Shown here one piece after another: positions 35,763-47,700 of a stretch of 64,000 nt of DNA. Numbering within the stretch: position 1 is the stretch's first letter; the number at the start of each line of letters is the position of its first letter. The notes beneath the pieces are model-generated. The model had not been told where the DNA came from. It saw only the letters and a list, made by a program, of their open reading frames with translations, and made no database searches. This DNA comes from Uloborus plumipes (Eukaryota > Arthropoda > Arachnida > Araneae > Uloboridae): the NCBI GenBank assembly GCA_038373865.1, contig JAXGGA010004743.1:20936-84935 (forward strand), written 5' to 3'. Position numbers and translations under genes: made by a program.

Positions 35763-38700
35763 GTGTGTTACTCTAATTTTCTTGTTTTTTAACTTGTAAT
35801 GTTCAGTAACTAGAATCAAGCAGTAGTTAAAAATTCAAATTTAAACTTTATGACTACTTTTCTGTCTTCCTCTGCTTCAATGAACATATGGAATGAAAAA
35901 AATCCAACATCTTAGTTACAGGTTTTTAACGTTTTTCTCCTTTTTAGGAATTAAATGAAAAAAGTTTTGCTGATTCAATTTTATTTGAAGATTCTACATA
36001 TGGAAATGAAGAAACAAATTTTGAAGAAGTTGATGGTATGATATAATTTTATATTGCTTTTTAACATTAATATCAAAGTTTTGAAAATGCTGTGCAGTTT
36101 TGTTAATTTTATTGACAGGAAGAAAAAATGAAAAAAAAAAAAAAAAAACTATAATTTACTGCTGTAATTGAAATGGAATTTGCATAGTTTTTGTTATTCC
36201 ATTTACTCATGTGATAGTCTTTTTTTTTAATCTTACTTATTCATTTATTTTAAAATCTTTTTATAATTATGAAATACTAGCCTCTTAACAATGAGTGACA
36301 TATTTAAGAGTGAAGTGAAATTTGAAGTAAGAAATTGTGTTCATAGAAAACCCTTGTCAGTAATAATGCAAAGTTTTTGCTAAGGAAGGGTGTGAGGAGG
36401 TCAAAATCCTTCCCTTAAAAATGTCAAGGAGTATACTTTTATTTGATGAGTATTGGAATTTGTGCAAAGTACTTCTGCAGATTTGTATTAAAGTTTATTA
36501 GGTTTTTGTTATTGGTATTTACAGAAAATTATCTTTCTGTCTTTTTACTGTTTTTTATATCTCTTTTTGCCATTATAGGAAATTCAAGTGACAAAATGTC
36601 TGCAAATATATTCAAAAAGCTTTTCTTTCCTTTCGTTATTTTATGGAAAAATTATAAAGTGAAAGCTTTTCTCCTCTCCTTTTATATTCAGCTAAAATAA
36701 ACAGCTAGGCAGAAATAGCTGATATATATATTTTTTAAGAATTGAGATTGGTTATTGCTTTTACTTTACCCAGTAGAAAAAAATAACATTTTGATTCCAT
36801 CTTTACTTGGAACAGGAGTACTTTTATGCCCGCAAGCAATGGCATATTCCTCTTAAATGCTAGGGCGCACTCATCAAAAATGAGACTCTGCATTAAAAAA
36901 ATCTAATACCTCCTAAAATTGTTCTTCCGAACTAAACTAACTTAGTGCTCGAACAGCCTGTGCTTGCCAAGATCTACTGTGCCTACTTCAGTTTTCGTGA
37001 CTGAGGGCTATAGGATTCAAAGGCATGCGCTTCAGTTAAGAGGTCAGCTGAATGGGGAACCCTAGTGTTCCAAGCACGGGTGGTACTCGGTTATCAAACC
37101 ACTGAAAGGGGTGAAAGGTTGAGGGGAGCAAATCCAATACAGAAATCAAACCCAGGTCAATAGTGGGAAAGAGTTACCACTAAGCCACTGGACTTCAATA
37201 ACCTCCAAAAACCTTTAAAAAATTCAAAGGTGCTGTCTGTCTCATGACCCGCTTCTTGTACGCACCTATGTCTAAAAGTTTAGCAGCACTGGCTTATGTT
37301 TGCTGAATTAAATATTGTCTGAATGTTTAATTACTTGGTTTTAACATCAATATAACTGTAAAACTAAACAATCTTTTTTTTTTTTGTTAAAGATACTAAA
37401 AAATTAAAAGAAAGAAGAAGAAGCACAGTGAGACGAGAGAGGCTGGCAGTCCAGTTGAATCTGTATTCAAATTTCAATTTTGATAGTTAATGATAAATTT
37501 GCTGTACTGAAAATTACCTAATTAAATTTCACTAAAGTCTACTTTGGTTTTTATTACGTCTTTCCTTTGTTTTTTTATGTTCAAAGTAGCCAATCTATTT
37601 AAAAGATAATTTACTATTTTAACAAACGGGCCATTTCACAGTATTTGGATGTTGCGGACTCGACATTTCACAAAGTTCAAACATCAATATTTGGAACATA
37701 AAGATCAAAAAGTTAATTCTTTTTTTGCTAGTGTAGAAGTACTACTAACACACAAACTCAAAATAAAAGGAAGTGCTAATTCAACTGTAAATTAATTAGT
37801 TATGGCAAAAAAAGTGCTGTGTTGCAGACTCTACACACAAAAGTACAACAAAAAAATGATCAAGATTAAGTGCTAATCCCTCTGAATCTATTTATCCCAT
37901 ATTATCAATGCTTTTTTTTTTTTTTTTAAACACTGACACACTATAGATGCTTGGAGTACAAAAATTTAATTTTTAAAATGAAAAATTAAAAAAATAGAGG
38001 AAAAAAACTTCACATACACAGTAAAATGCCTTGCGTTGCGGACTCTACAAAATGTACCAATTGACTTTTGCCATAACACTTTTGATTTAAATTGGTTTTA
38101 CTAGGAAAAAATAATGAAAGATTTTTAGATTTACATTTGTTTTACAAGAAAAAACAAGTTATTAAAGATTTAGAAATAATTTTTTTACAAGAAAAAAAAT
38201 TGAAGTCTTTCAATAAAGGAAGAAATACTGTCTACTATTTCTTTACTGTAAGCAAAAAATCTACGAGAGTCAATGGGTGCAGGATCTCCTGGAAGTTTCA
38301 TAAAGTATCCTGTGGCAGGAATTGTTTCCTTTTCTTGTTTTGTTAGAATTTGTTGCTACCTACTGGCTGAAACACAAATTTAACTTCAATAGATTTCTTT
38401 AAATCTTCATTAGCTATTTTTCCTGCTGACCATTGGTCATTAAATGGGACAGCAATCCATTCACCTTTTTGAAGAGACTGCCTGTGGTGTGATAAAGTGA
38501 TTTTATCTTGATTCAGCTCCTTATTTAGTAACGACACATCAACTTGTTTCGAGTCAGCATATGCGGAGTTAACACTGCATATCACTTTTTGTACATGAAT
38601 TCTAAAGTGGTACATTTTCCTAGTTTGCGGAATGCCCTCACATTAGTTATATCTCTGTTTGACATTCTGCCCCCCCCCCCCCCAAAAAAAAACTATAATG

Positions 38701-41700
38701 ATAAATAAAAGCAAAAAGAAAGTGAAAACACACAAACATTCACATAAATAAATTAGCTAAAGTTAAGTGTAGAGTCCAGCACATGTAGAGTCCAGCACAC
38801 TTTTTAAACTGCCATTAATATGATTTTTTAAAGATTTATATGAAATTTTTTGCATAATTATGTTGAATGTTGTATAAAATTAGAAAATAAAAATATTTAT
38901 TGAGCTGTGTTTATTAAGAGCCACAAAAACAAAACTTTTTTATGTTTTTTTGTGCTGGACTCTACAGGTACATATTTCTGAATTCCAAACACAAACAAAA
39001 ATTTATATTTGAAACTAAAAAAGTATGTAAGTGACTACATACTCTTTCTATTTTCTCATTTCAAGCAAAAAATTGCTTGTAAAATGATTCATTTGTCATA
39101 TATGGAAGATCTTATGGAATTTTTAGCTGTAGAGTCCGCAACATGACTTTTACCAATTTTCAGATTAAATACTGAATATCTCTATAAATATCCAAACAAA
39201 TTCAAAACAATCAACATATTCTCATAATTTAAACATTTAACTTCAGATATTTATTGCAAAAAATTATACCCAATAAGTTTTGTTGCGGACACTTTTTGGA
39301 CAAAATACTGTGAAATGGTCCAAACACAAATTGCAAGAAACTGCGGGCATGTGTTTCGAAAGTACTAGGAACCCATTCTTAACTGCAAAATAAGTAAGCT
39401 TAAGGATGAAAAACCATTCCACAAAAGGAATGATGTTTTTACTTTTTTTTACAATAAATAAACATGAAATGTAGCAAAGGTAAGTACTATTTCCACCTTT
39501 TAGACTTGTTTTAGAGAGGGCAGTTTGTTTATAGAGGGGATATACGTATTACGCAGCCTATCAAAGGGTTTTAATGTCCCTAAACCCATTGTTATCTCCC
39601 TTAATATTTATTGAGTAGATTAAAATGTTTAATTTATAATCATCATTTTTTAAGCATATAGGATAAAGTTTGTCTTAATTATTATTTTTTTAACTTTAGT
39701 ATTATTATTTCCTTTTTTCTTTTTGCAGTTCATATACAAGAAAATTTAGAGGATGATTTTATTAAAGAAGCCCTGAAGTCTGTATGTTTTTTTATTTCCT
39801 TATGCATCAAAACCAAGTTTCCCAAAGTAGGGTCAATGGTTCACAGGACCAAACAACGTGGTTGGACTTGTGAACCACTTCTTTTTTATGCACTGATGAA
39901 GAGGCTTGTACTTGATAGCCTTGAAACCAGGGTTGGCTTTTTCCCATCCAAAACTTGTTTTTCCCGTCCCACCGGGAACTGTTGAATACCGGGGAAAACT
40001 GGTAAATACCAGGAAAAAATGGTAAATACCGGGAAAAAATGGTAAATATCAAAAAAAAAAAAAAAAACTTCCAAATGACAATATATAAGCAATATCCTGG
40101 GTTTCTGAATCTGATATGTAAAACTAAAGTTAGAAATACATAGTTATTACGAATTTCGATTAGGTTTAAAATTATTCTGCAGGAAAAGAACATAACTAAA
40201 TAAGAATTATTGCAAAAAACATAAAATTTGCTCATAAAATTGTTTTATAATAACAAATTTCCAAAATAAATATTTTAGAACACAATAACTATTTCACCTG
40301 CACTTTGGTGGAAGAATTTAAGTAAAACTGGAATAGATGCAAAATTTCTCCAATTAAATGGAACATCTTCAGGGATGTCCTGCATCATCAGCATCTCTGG
40401 AGCGCATTTTTTTTTTTCCAATTTCTCTTTCATCCGAAACAAGATTAGAAATAGACTGGGTTTACAAAAAGCCTCTAAATTAGTATTTTGTCACATGATG
40501 CTAAAATCCAATGTGGAAGATGAAGAATACGAATACGATTACGATTGGTAAATGCTTGGGAATCTGTAGAACAAATATTGAAATAAATGTACTTCATTGT
40601 CCGATTTTATAGATCTTCCTTTTCTTTTTTTTAATCTTTCAAGCTTATTACTTAGAGTTCAATTTTGATATTTTTAAAAATTGTTTTGAATTTTTGTTTA
40701 TAATAATCAGTTTTTCCCATGTGGGAAAACATGGTATTTACCGAGGATGGAAATAACATAGTATTTCCCAGGACGGTAAATACAGTTTTTTACTACGGTA
40801 TTTACCAGGGGTGGGAAAAACCTTGCCAACCCTGCTTGAAACAGCTGTTAACTGTTTTTTAACTCATTTTAAATTATGTCTACCAATTTCATAATACAGT
40901 TTCCACTATTTTTTCCACTGTTTTTTTACAATTTAGTTCATTGCATTATTATTCGCTGTGATGGGTTTTTACTATGCATAAATTATATTTTTTGAACAAT
41001 ACAGTGGAACCTTGATTTTAAGTTTTCAGTCGGACTAGTGATAAAAAGGTGCTAAGAGGGGAAACGTAAAATCAAGAGCAGGTTTGATAATCTAAGAATA
41101 TTGCTGAGAAATCGACACTTTTCCAGTTAACAAGTGGGAAGAAAATGTGTAATCTTTACCTTTTTTTTTATATTCAATTTTATTTACAACTCGTTCTATA
41201 CTAACAGATTTTGCCAATTTGCTACTTGGTTGGCATTTTCAAAAAAAAAAAAAAAAGTTTCATATTTATACTTTATTGGCTGTAAAGTCATCCTCTATTA
41301 TTGCTTTGTCATCATCATTTCATTACAATCACCAGAAATAGGGTATTAAGTCCGAAATTGGGAGAATTCGTGATGTGATAGGCATATATGCCACATTGAC
41401 TTCTGGGAAAATGTCAAAAAGAGTGTCAGCAACTTTGGTCCTCAGGGCCCGATTAAGATAACACGGGGCCCTAAGCCAAATACTTTTCCGGAGCCCCCTG
41501 TACTGAGGCTTTACAATTTTAGGCATAGGATAAAACAAATTTAGGCATTGACTACAGCAGTTGACTACAGCCATTTGGGGACCCCTAAATTGTTGGGGCC
41601 CTAGCCTGCGGCCTTACTGGCTTATTCAGTAATCAGACCCTGTTGGTCCTCAGTTGTTATGAAGGAAGATCAAATTGGTCAGTGGGAAGAAGCCTCTTAT

Positions 41701-44700
41701 TTAGTACCTAAAGAAAAATCAAAAAGAACATCAGAGCATATTTAAACAGCTATGAAACTAATTTATCTAAGGAGGAAGAAAAATCTTTAAAAAAATTTTT
41801 TGTGAGTCTCTAAATGAAAAACGATTTTGATCTGTTTGTAAAAAAACGAAAAAGCAATTTTTTTAAAGAACAAAAAATGCAGAAGCATTTAGCATTATCA
41901 ATGTAGGTTTTTTAATGAACTTCAGAAAATAACATCAGGTGCGGATAACATATGAAACAAACAACGTGAAATTGCAGTTCCAGTGTATTTTGGTTTTATT
42001 GTATTCTGTATAGAAAGATTGAACTATTTGTTTGCACAACGTCTGAGTTCTTTTAATAGCTTCTTTCTTGTAGTTAAACATGTCCATCCTGTTTCAGCTT
42101 TAGCTTCTCTGCTTTTTTTTTTTTCTGAGGTGAAATCATTCTCTCTCTCTCTCTCTGTTCATGCTCCGAAAATTTTCCCTGATTTATCTAAAATTAAATT
42201 TTTTTTTTTTTAATATTTTCAAAATGCCGAGTCTTCAATAGTTTGACATAAAAATTCTGTGATGTACCCAAAATTAGGAGGTTGCTGCCTCTAAATCATT
42301 CTATAATAATTTAATAATATAACCTTAGTCTTTCTGAATCAGTTTTGTCCAATTAATTGTTGTCTATCATTCTTACTGTGTATAAAAAAAAGTACTGAGT
42401 ATATTTCTAGTTGATGCAAGGGAAATTTCTGCATTTAAAAATTGTTTTGGTCACTATATATTGAAGACTAGTTAGCCTATTTAGAAATCAGCTACTGCTT
42501 ATACATATTAAATTTTAATGTCAGGATTTATAGAATAAATCTGAAAATCTGCTTAATAACCGAGTAGACTTGCTTCCTTGGTTTAAACCTTTTTCCATCT
42601 ACTATCTTTCTTTAAGAAAGAAGACAAAAACTGAAAAGCATGCTCCAAATGAGGGCCATATCTATAATGGTAAAAGAACTGCCTTAAAACTATTTCAAAT
42701 ATTTTTTAAACACTATATGCATCTGAAGCCTAAAGTAATAAACTTTAAAATTCAGTATTAATCAGAATTTCAAATATTTGCTAGTATGTTATTTATTAAT
42801 TAGTTTTTTTACTTGAGGGAATGGATTTAAGACAGTATTCCAGACAGATTGAAAAAGAATTGAAAGAGGTTGAAAATGCTTCTATTCAAGATTGTATCCT
42901 TTCAAATTATAATTTTGTTTTATTTCCAATCTTATTATATTTTTATTGATTTTAATTTACCTTAATTCTTCACATATATCCAAGAAAGTCAAAATATTGC
43001 AAGTCTTCACAACCAAATCACTGCATGTGATGAAATTTTAGAGGTAAAATTTTGACACATTTTTATTTATTTTCAGTTTATCCCAAATTTTTGCTATCAA
43101 TGTACATTTAATTGAAGTCTGAAGCAACTTGGTAATTTTTGAAATTTTTTCGAAGTCATGCTATGGTTGTAAAATTCTACACTACATAAAGTGCTTGTAA
43201 AATTACCGCCGGTTGAGAAACTGTTGAAGAAAGTTTTAGGCTGAACAAAAAGAACAGTGTCCAGTACTTAAATCTTACTGAAGGAATTTTGAAAAAAAAT
43301 TCTGAGAATATCCATTAACTAATCACCATGAAACACAAACTAATCTCTATAACAAATCTTAAAGCTTGCTGATACCATCTTCATATAAATTTTTTCTCTA
43401 AAAATATGAACTAAAAGCACAAATCGTCCTCTGTTAACATAGTCCCCTATAAGTTTGCATTCTGAAATCTAATCATTCTCAAAAGAAGAAGTGTTATGAA
43501 ACATCAGCGTTTTACAAATGGTATGAAGGTAAATTTCAATAGTAAGGTATAAATAAACTAGCTTTACAAACATTTTAATCTAAATTGCACAAATCTATAG
43601 CAAGACATCATCTCTTGTAGTAAATATTTGCCATTGTTATAAGTCAGTGGTGTCCAACCCGCGGCACGCGTGCCACAATGTGGCACGGCAGACCAGTAAC
43701 AGTGGCACGCGAAGACTTTTTGAAAAACATTCTAAATTGAGGAAAAAATGTCGATCTCAAAAATATTGCAAAAACTAAAACCCTTAAACTGATAAATGTC
43801 ATGATATTGTGACAATTAAGTGTCAGAAGGCTGGCTTAAAAATTGTCTGAACTACAATATTGCAATGTACTTACTGTTAGCTTCGGACATCCAACGTAAG
43901 CTGTGACGCTACAGACAATGCTTTGTAAAGCATATTTGTGCTTGACACGAATGAAATTTTCTATGCTGCAGAATGGATTCTTGATCTGCAGTAGTTTTAG
44001 CTACGGGTGATGAAATTGACAAAAAAAAAAAAAAAAAAAAAAACCTCTGCAGCTAAAATTAAGAAACTAGATTGGACAAAATTCGGCATGGTTGTACAAA
44101 TGAAGACCCTTAAATTTTTTCTATTACATTACTTAAAAATAATTTGGGAATAAAACTTTAAAAGTGTCATCGAATCATCTATCACAAGTTCCTTGCCAAG
44201 GAATGAAATTTTTTCTCTGTTGGTGACCCTGTGGAGTTAACTGTACTCCCCTTCAGACCTGGTGTCCGGTGTACCCAGGGGTGATTGTGTTCCGGTATTT
44301 TACCGGATTTCCGGTATTTTCATGATCGATTCTGGTATTTTCATGCTCGAAAATACCGGAAATAAAACATTTTTAATTATGCTTTTGTCTTCCCACTTTC
44401 AGTATTTTTATTATTTTTCGAATTTTCGGTGATTTTCCGATAATTACTAATAATATTAAAAGCAGTTCACTTTGTGTTAAAATGAGTAAAAACCCGAAAA
44501 AGCGACGTTTAAACGTCTTAAGGAGTGTGGCCGTTGACAGAGGTTATTCTTATCAAATCATTGACAATGCTTATAATAAACTTTCGAACCGCAGTGCATC
44601 CCACAAAAAACCCAGTGTTCCTTCCACCAATTTCGTTGTCTTACCATTTTATTCAAAAATCTCTCCTCGCATTTCCAGAATACTCAGCAAGTTCGATTTT

Positions 44701-47700
44701 CATGTCATTTACAGACCCATCAACAAACTAACTTTTTCCAAGTTAAAAGACCCCGTCCAACCATTTGATCAGTGGGACATTTATCACATAAAATGTGAAT
44801 GTCAAATTGGTTACGTCGGACAGACCCGAAGGGCGCTAAAATTTAGGTTAAAGGAACATGAAAATTATGTTAAAAAGAAAGAACTCTCAAAATCCTCAAT
44901 TGCGAAACACTGTTGGGAAATGGGCCATAGATTTGTTTTCTCCGAAGCTAAAATTATTTGCAGACCTTCAACTGTTGGCGAGTTGGATTTCTTAGAAGCC
45001 TTTCATGTTCATAAAAATTTAAGTAATATTTGTAACGAATCTTTTGCAGTTCCACACATCTCGCCAATTTTACTTCATACTTTTAAATTTTCTGACAACG
45101 CAACGCCAAATCAGGGCTCGGCACACGCTGACACCTGATTGGCCTAGCTTTTGCTCCTTTGCTATTTAAACTCTCCCGGCACTTTGTTTCTTTCCATTTC
45201 TTGCTTGGCGCTGAAGAAGGAAGCTTTAGGCTTTTGAAACATGTTCGCCAATTTTAACTTCATCTATTTGTGTTTTTAAACGTCGCTTTTTCGGGTTTTT
45301 ACTCAATTACTAATAATATTCATCGAACAAAACTGTTAAGATGAAATTCTATTTTTTTTAACTAAAAACTATTTGAAACTATTCAAATGTATGAAATGTT
45401 TTGTTTGTTTATGAAAGGCAATTTATTTTGAAATACGTATAATAATAAAATTAGGTGTGCTTTAAATAATAGGGGCCTTGGTTTTTGAAAAAAGCACCCC
45501 CACCCCCACACATTTTCTTTTCAAAACTTTCAGGTATTTTTTCATGAACTGACAATCACCCCTGGGTGTACCGGACATCACTTTGAATAGCTGCTAATCA
45601 TTTAATAATTGATTGAATTACTTGATTCTTTTTTGTAGTTTACTCTTAACATTTTGTATATTATCATCTGCGCAAAAATTTCTAGTTTTGGAGTTGGCAA
45701 CATTCCAAAATATGGATTAGAAGATGAAATTTGACTTGTTTTGCCAACGATAGATTTTTGTCGCGAAGGCGACCTTTTTTTCTGATTTTTTAAAAAATAT
45801 ATAATCTTTTTTTTTTTTTTATCATTTCAAATGCTTACATTATGTTTTGTTATTGTTTGGAGAATATTTTACGATAAAAGTTGTATGATGTTTCATATTT
45901 TTTTTGCTGAAATATTAATGTCAAAATATGAATCTTGAAAATTGGAAATGTCATAACTCTTTTAATTTTTTACTCACAAGCTTGAAATTTTGCTTGTGAG
46001 ATGTTCTTAGCCATAGTACTTTGTATACCAAATAAGAACATTTTTGGTTAACTATTTCATAATTCCGACTGAAGGGGTTAACAAACTACGAATTAGAGCT
46101 CTGAATGTTTTGTGAACTTTTCCCAAGAGAAAGAGGAGAGTATGGCAAGTTACTCCTTCATTGAAATGTGGAATAGCTATCCAAAGGAAAAATAGTCATA
46201 AGATTTTAGAATTTTAGGGAGTATGTTTTCAAAATATCTGGAATGAAAGCAATGAGGACTTTCTACTTAGAAATGGAGAATAGCGAACTAATTTAGCTAT
46301 GCCATCGCTTAATATCCTGTGTTTAAGTAATTTAAATTTAAGATTGTACAAAAAAAAAAAACAACTTTCCTAAACCAGTAGAGGCTATCTACATTCTTTT
46401 ATGATGAAACTTCAGTTTTTTTCTCTCTACTTTGGAGAAAAAAGAATAAAACATTAAAAGTTAATACTAAAAGTATCAACCAAAATTTAATAATACGCAG
46501 ATTTTAAGTATTCATTCAGTGTTAGGTTTGGTGATTTTCAGGATCATAAAAAAATGCTGATATTTTCAAATTCTTTGTTTATTTCTCGCAAGACACTACT
46601 TGTTACGCTTCTGAAATCCAAATTGGAATTACTGACCTTTTGCATTAGTAATCAAATATAAGAGCTTACTTCAACAGAAAGTCACCCACGTTGTATAGAA
46701 TTTGGAAATTTGTAACAATTTTTTTTCACATTTACACACTTTAGCCGTCTAATGCTGTTGTAGATATGGCTAAAAATACTCTTCTAAACAAATATTTTTT
46801 GTTATGAATGCAGAAAAATAGAAACGCTGTTGAATATTAAATGATTGCACTTAAAACAGTTAAATTTCTTTGGATTCTCAAGAACTAATCCTAGAATTAA
46901 AGACTTGGTAGAAAAGATGCAGACTCATAAACCACATCAAGTACACACTGTTTAATTTTTAGATTAGAATGTTTGATGTTATTTGTTTCTTTTTTAAGCA
47001 TAAGCTAACTGACAGAACTTATAAAAGTATTTATTAACCAGGGCCCGCGCTAAGGATTTTAATTTGATAGTCAAAAAATTAGCCAAACTTCAAAAATCTG
47101 AGCCAGATTTCGAAAGTTTTAGTCAAAGAATTTAAATTATTTGATTTCTTAATGCAATACATATTTATTTTTCCACCAAAAGAAATTTCTGACAATTTTC
47201 TGTTCGTCAATACTTTAGCCAAATCAGAATTTTTTTCGCCGAATTTTCGATTTTATCGCATTTGGCGAGGTGGCGAATGCTTAGCGCGGTTCCTGTTAAC
47301 GATAACTCGTAAGTTCGGACTTGTTTTATCTTTATTATCATTTAGATTTAAATTACTCAGATTTACGAGAAAAAATGTTTCATTTGTAAGGGAATTACGT
47401 AATCAGCCAGTGTAAAATCTATTTTTAACTTAAAAAAATCAATTTGTTGGAAAAATACAATCTGGCACGCTGAGTTTTTTCTCTCCAGATAGTGGTACTC
47501 TACCTAAAAAGGTTGGCCCCCCCTGCTATAAGTAGTTAAATATGCTATTTTGAAAAATTCCTAAAAATGACAGAGGCCACCATGAATTATGCAATTATTT
47601 GATTTGAATCTGTAAGAAACAAAATACTTTCAACAAAGTACTTACTGCATTTAAAGCACTTATTGTGTGTGTGTGCAAAACATTGTAAGAACATTAATTG

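Larger units (their letters stand above)
44458..45304 (+). mobile_element. 5'-truncated Penelope-like retroelement with 16-bp target duplication
   Basis: Flanked by AATTACTAATAATATT at 44442-44457 and 45305-45320. A 31-bp segment (44483-44513) returns inverted at about 45274-45304, as expected for Penelope-like copies that carry an inverted piece of their own terminal repeat. The reverse-transcriptase core is missing. Confidence 0.85.
44276..45564. mobile_element. Nested hAT element carrying a Penelope-like insertion
   Basis: Ends CAGGGGTGATTGTGTTCCGG and, inverted, CAGGGGTGATTGTCAG, with a perfect 8-bp duplication GGTGTACC (44268-44275 and 45565-45572). Almost all its interior is the Penelope-like fragment at 44458-45304. 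Confidence 0.9.
43645..47525. mobile_element. 3.9-kb hAT-type element, VPS52 intron 5
   Basis: It starts CAGTGGTGTCCAACC and ends GGTTGGCCCCCCCTG, flanked by TTATAAGT (43637-43644) and CTATAAGT (47526-47533), an 8-bp duplication with one change. It contains a second hAT element (44276-45564). No hAT transposase was recognised. Confidence 0.8.

Noticed and set aside
44482..44520. Native N-terminus of the Penelope-like protein
   Set aside because: The start codon lies in a 31-bp inverted piece of the element's end, so the first residues arose by truncation and rearrangement.
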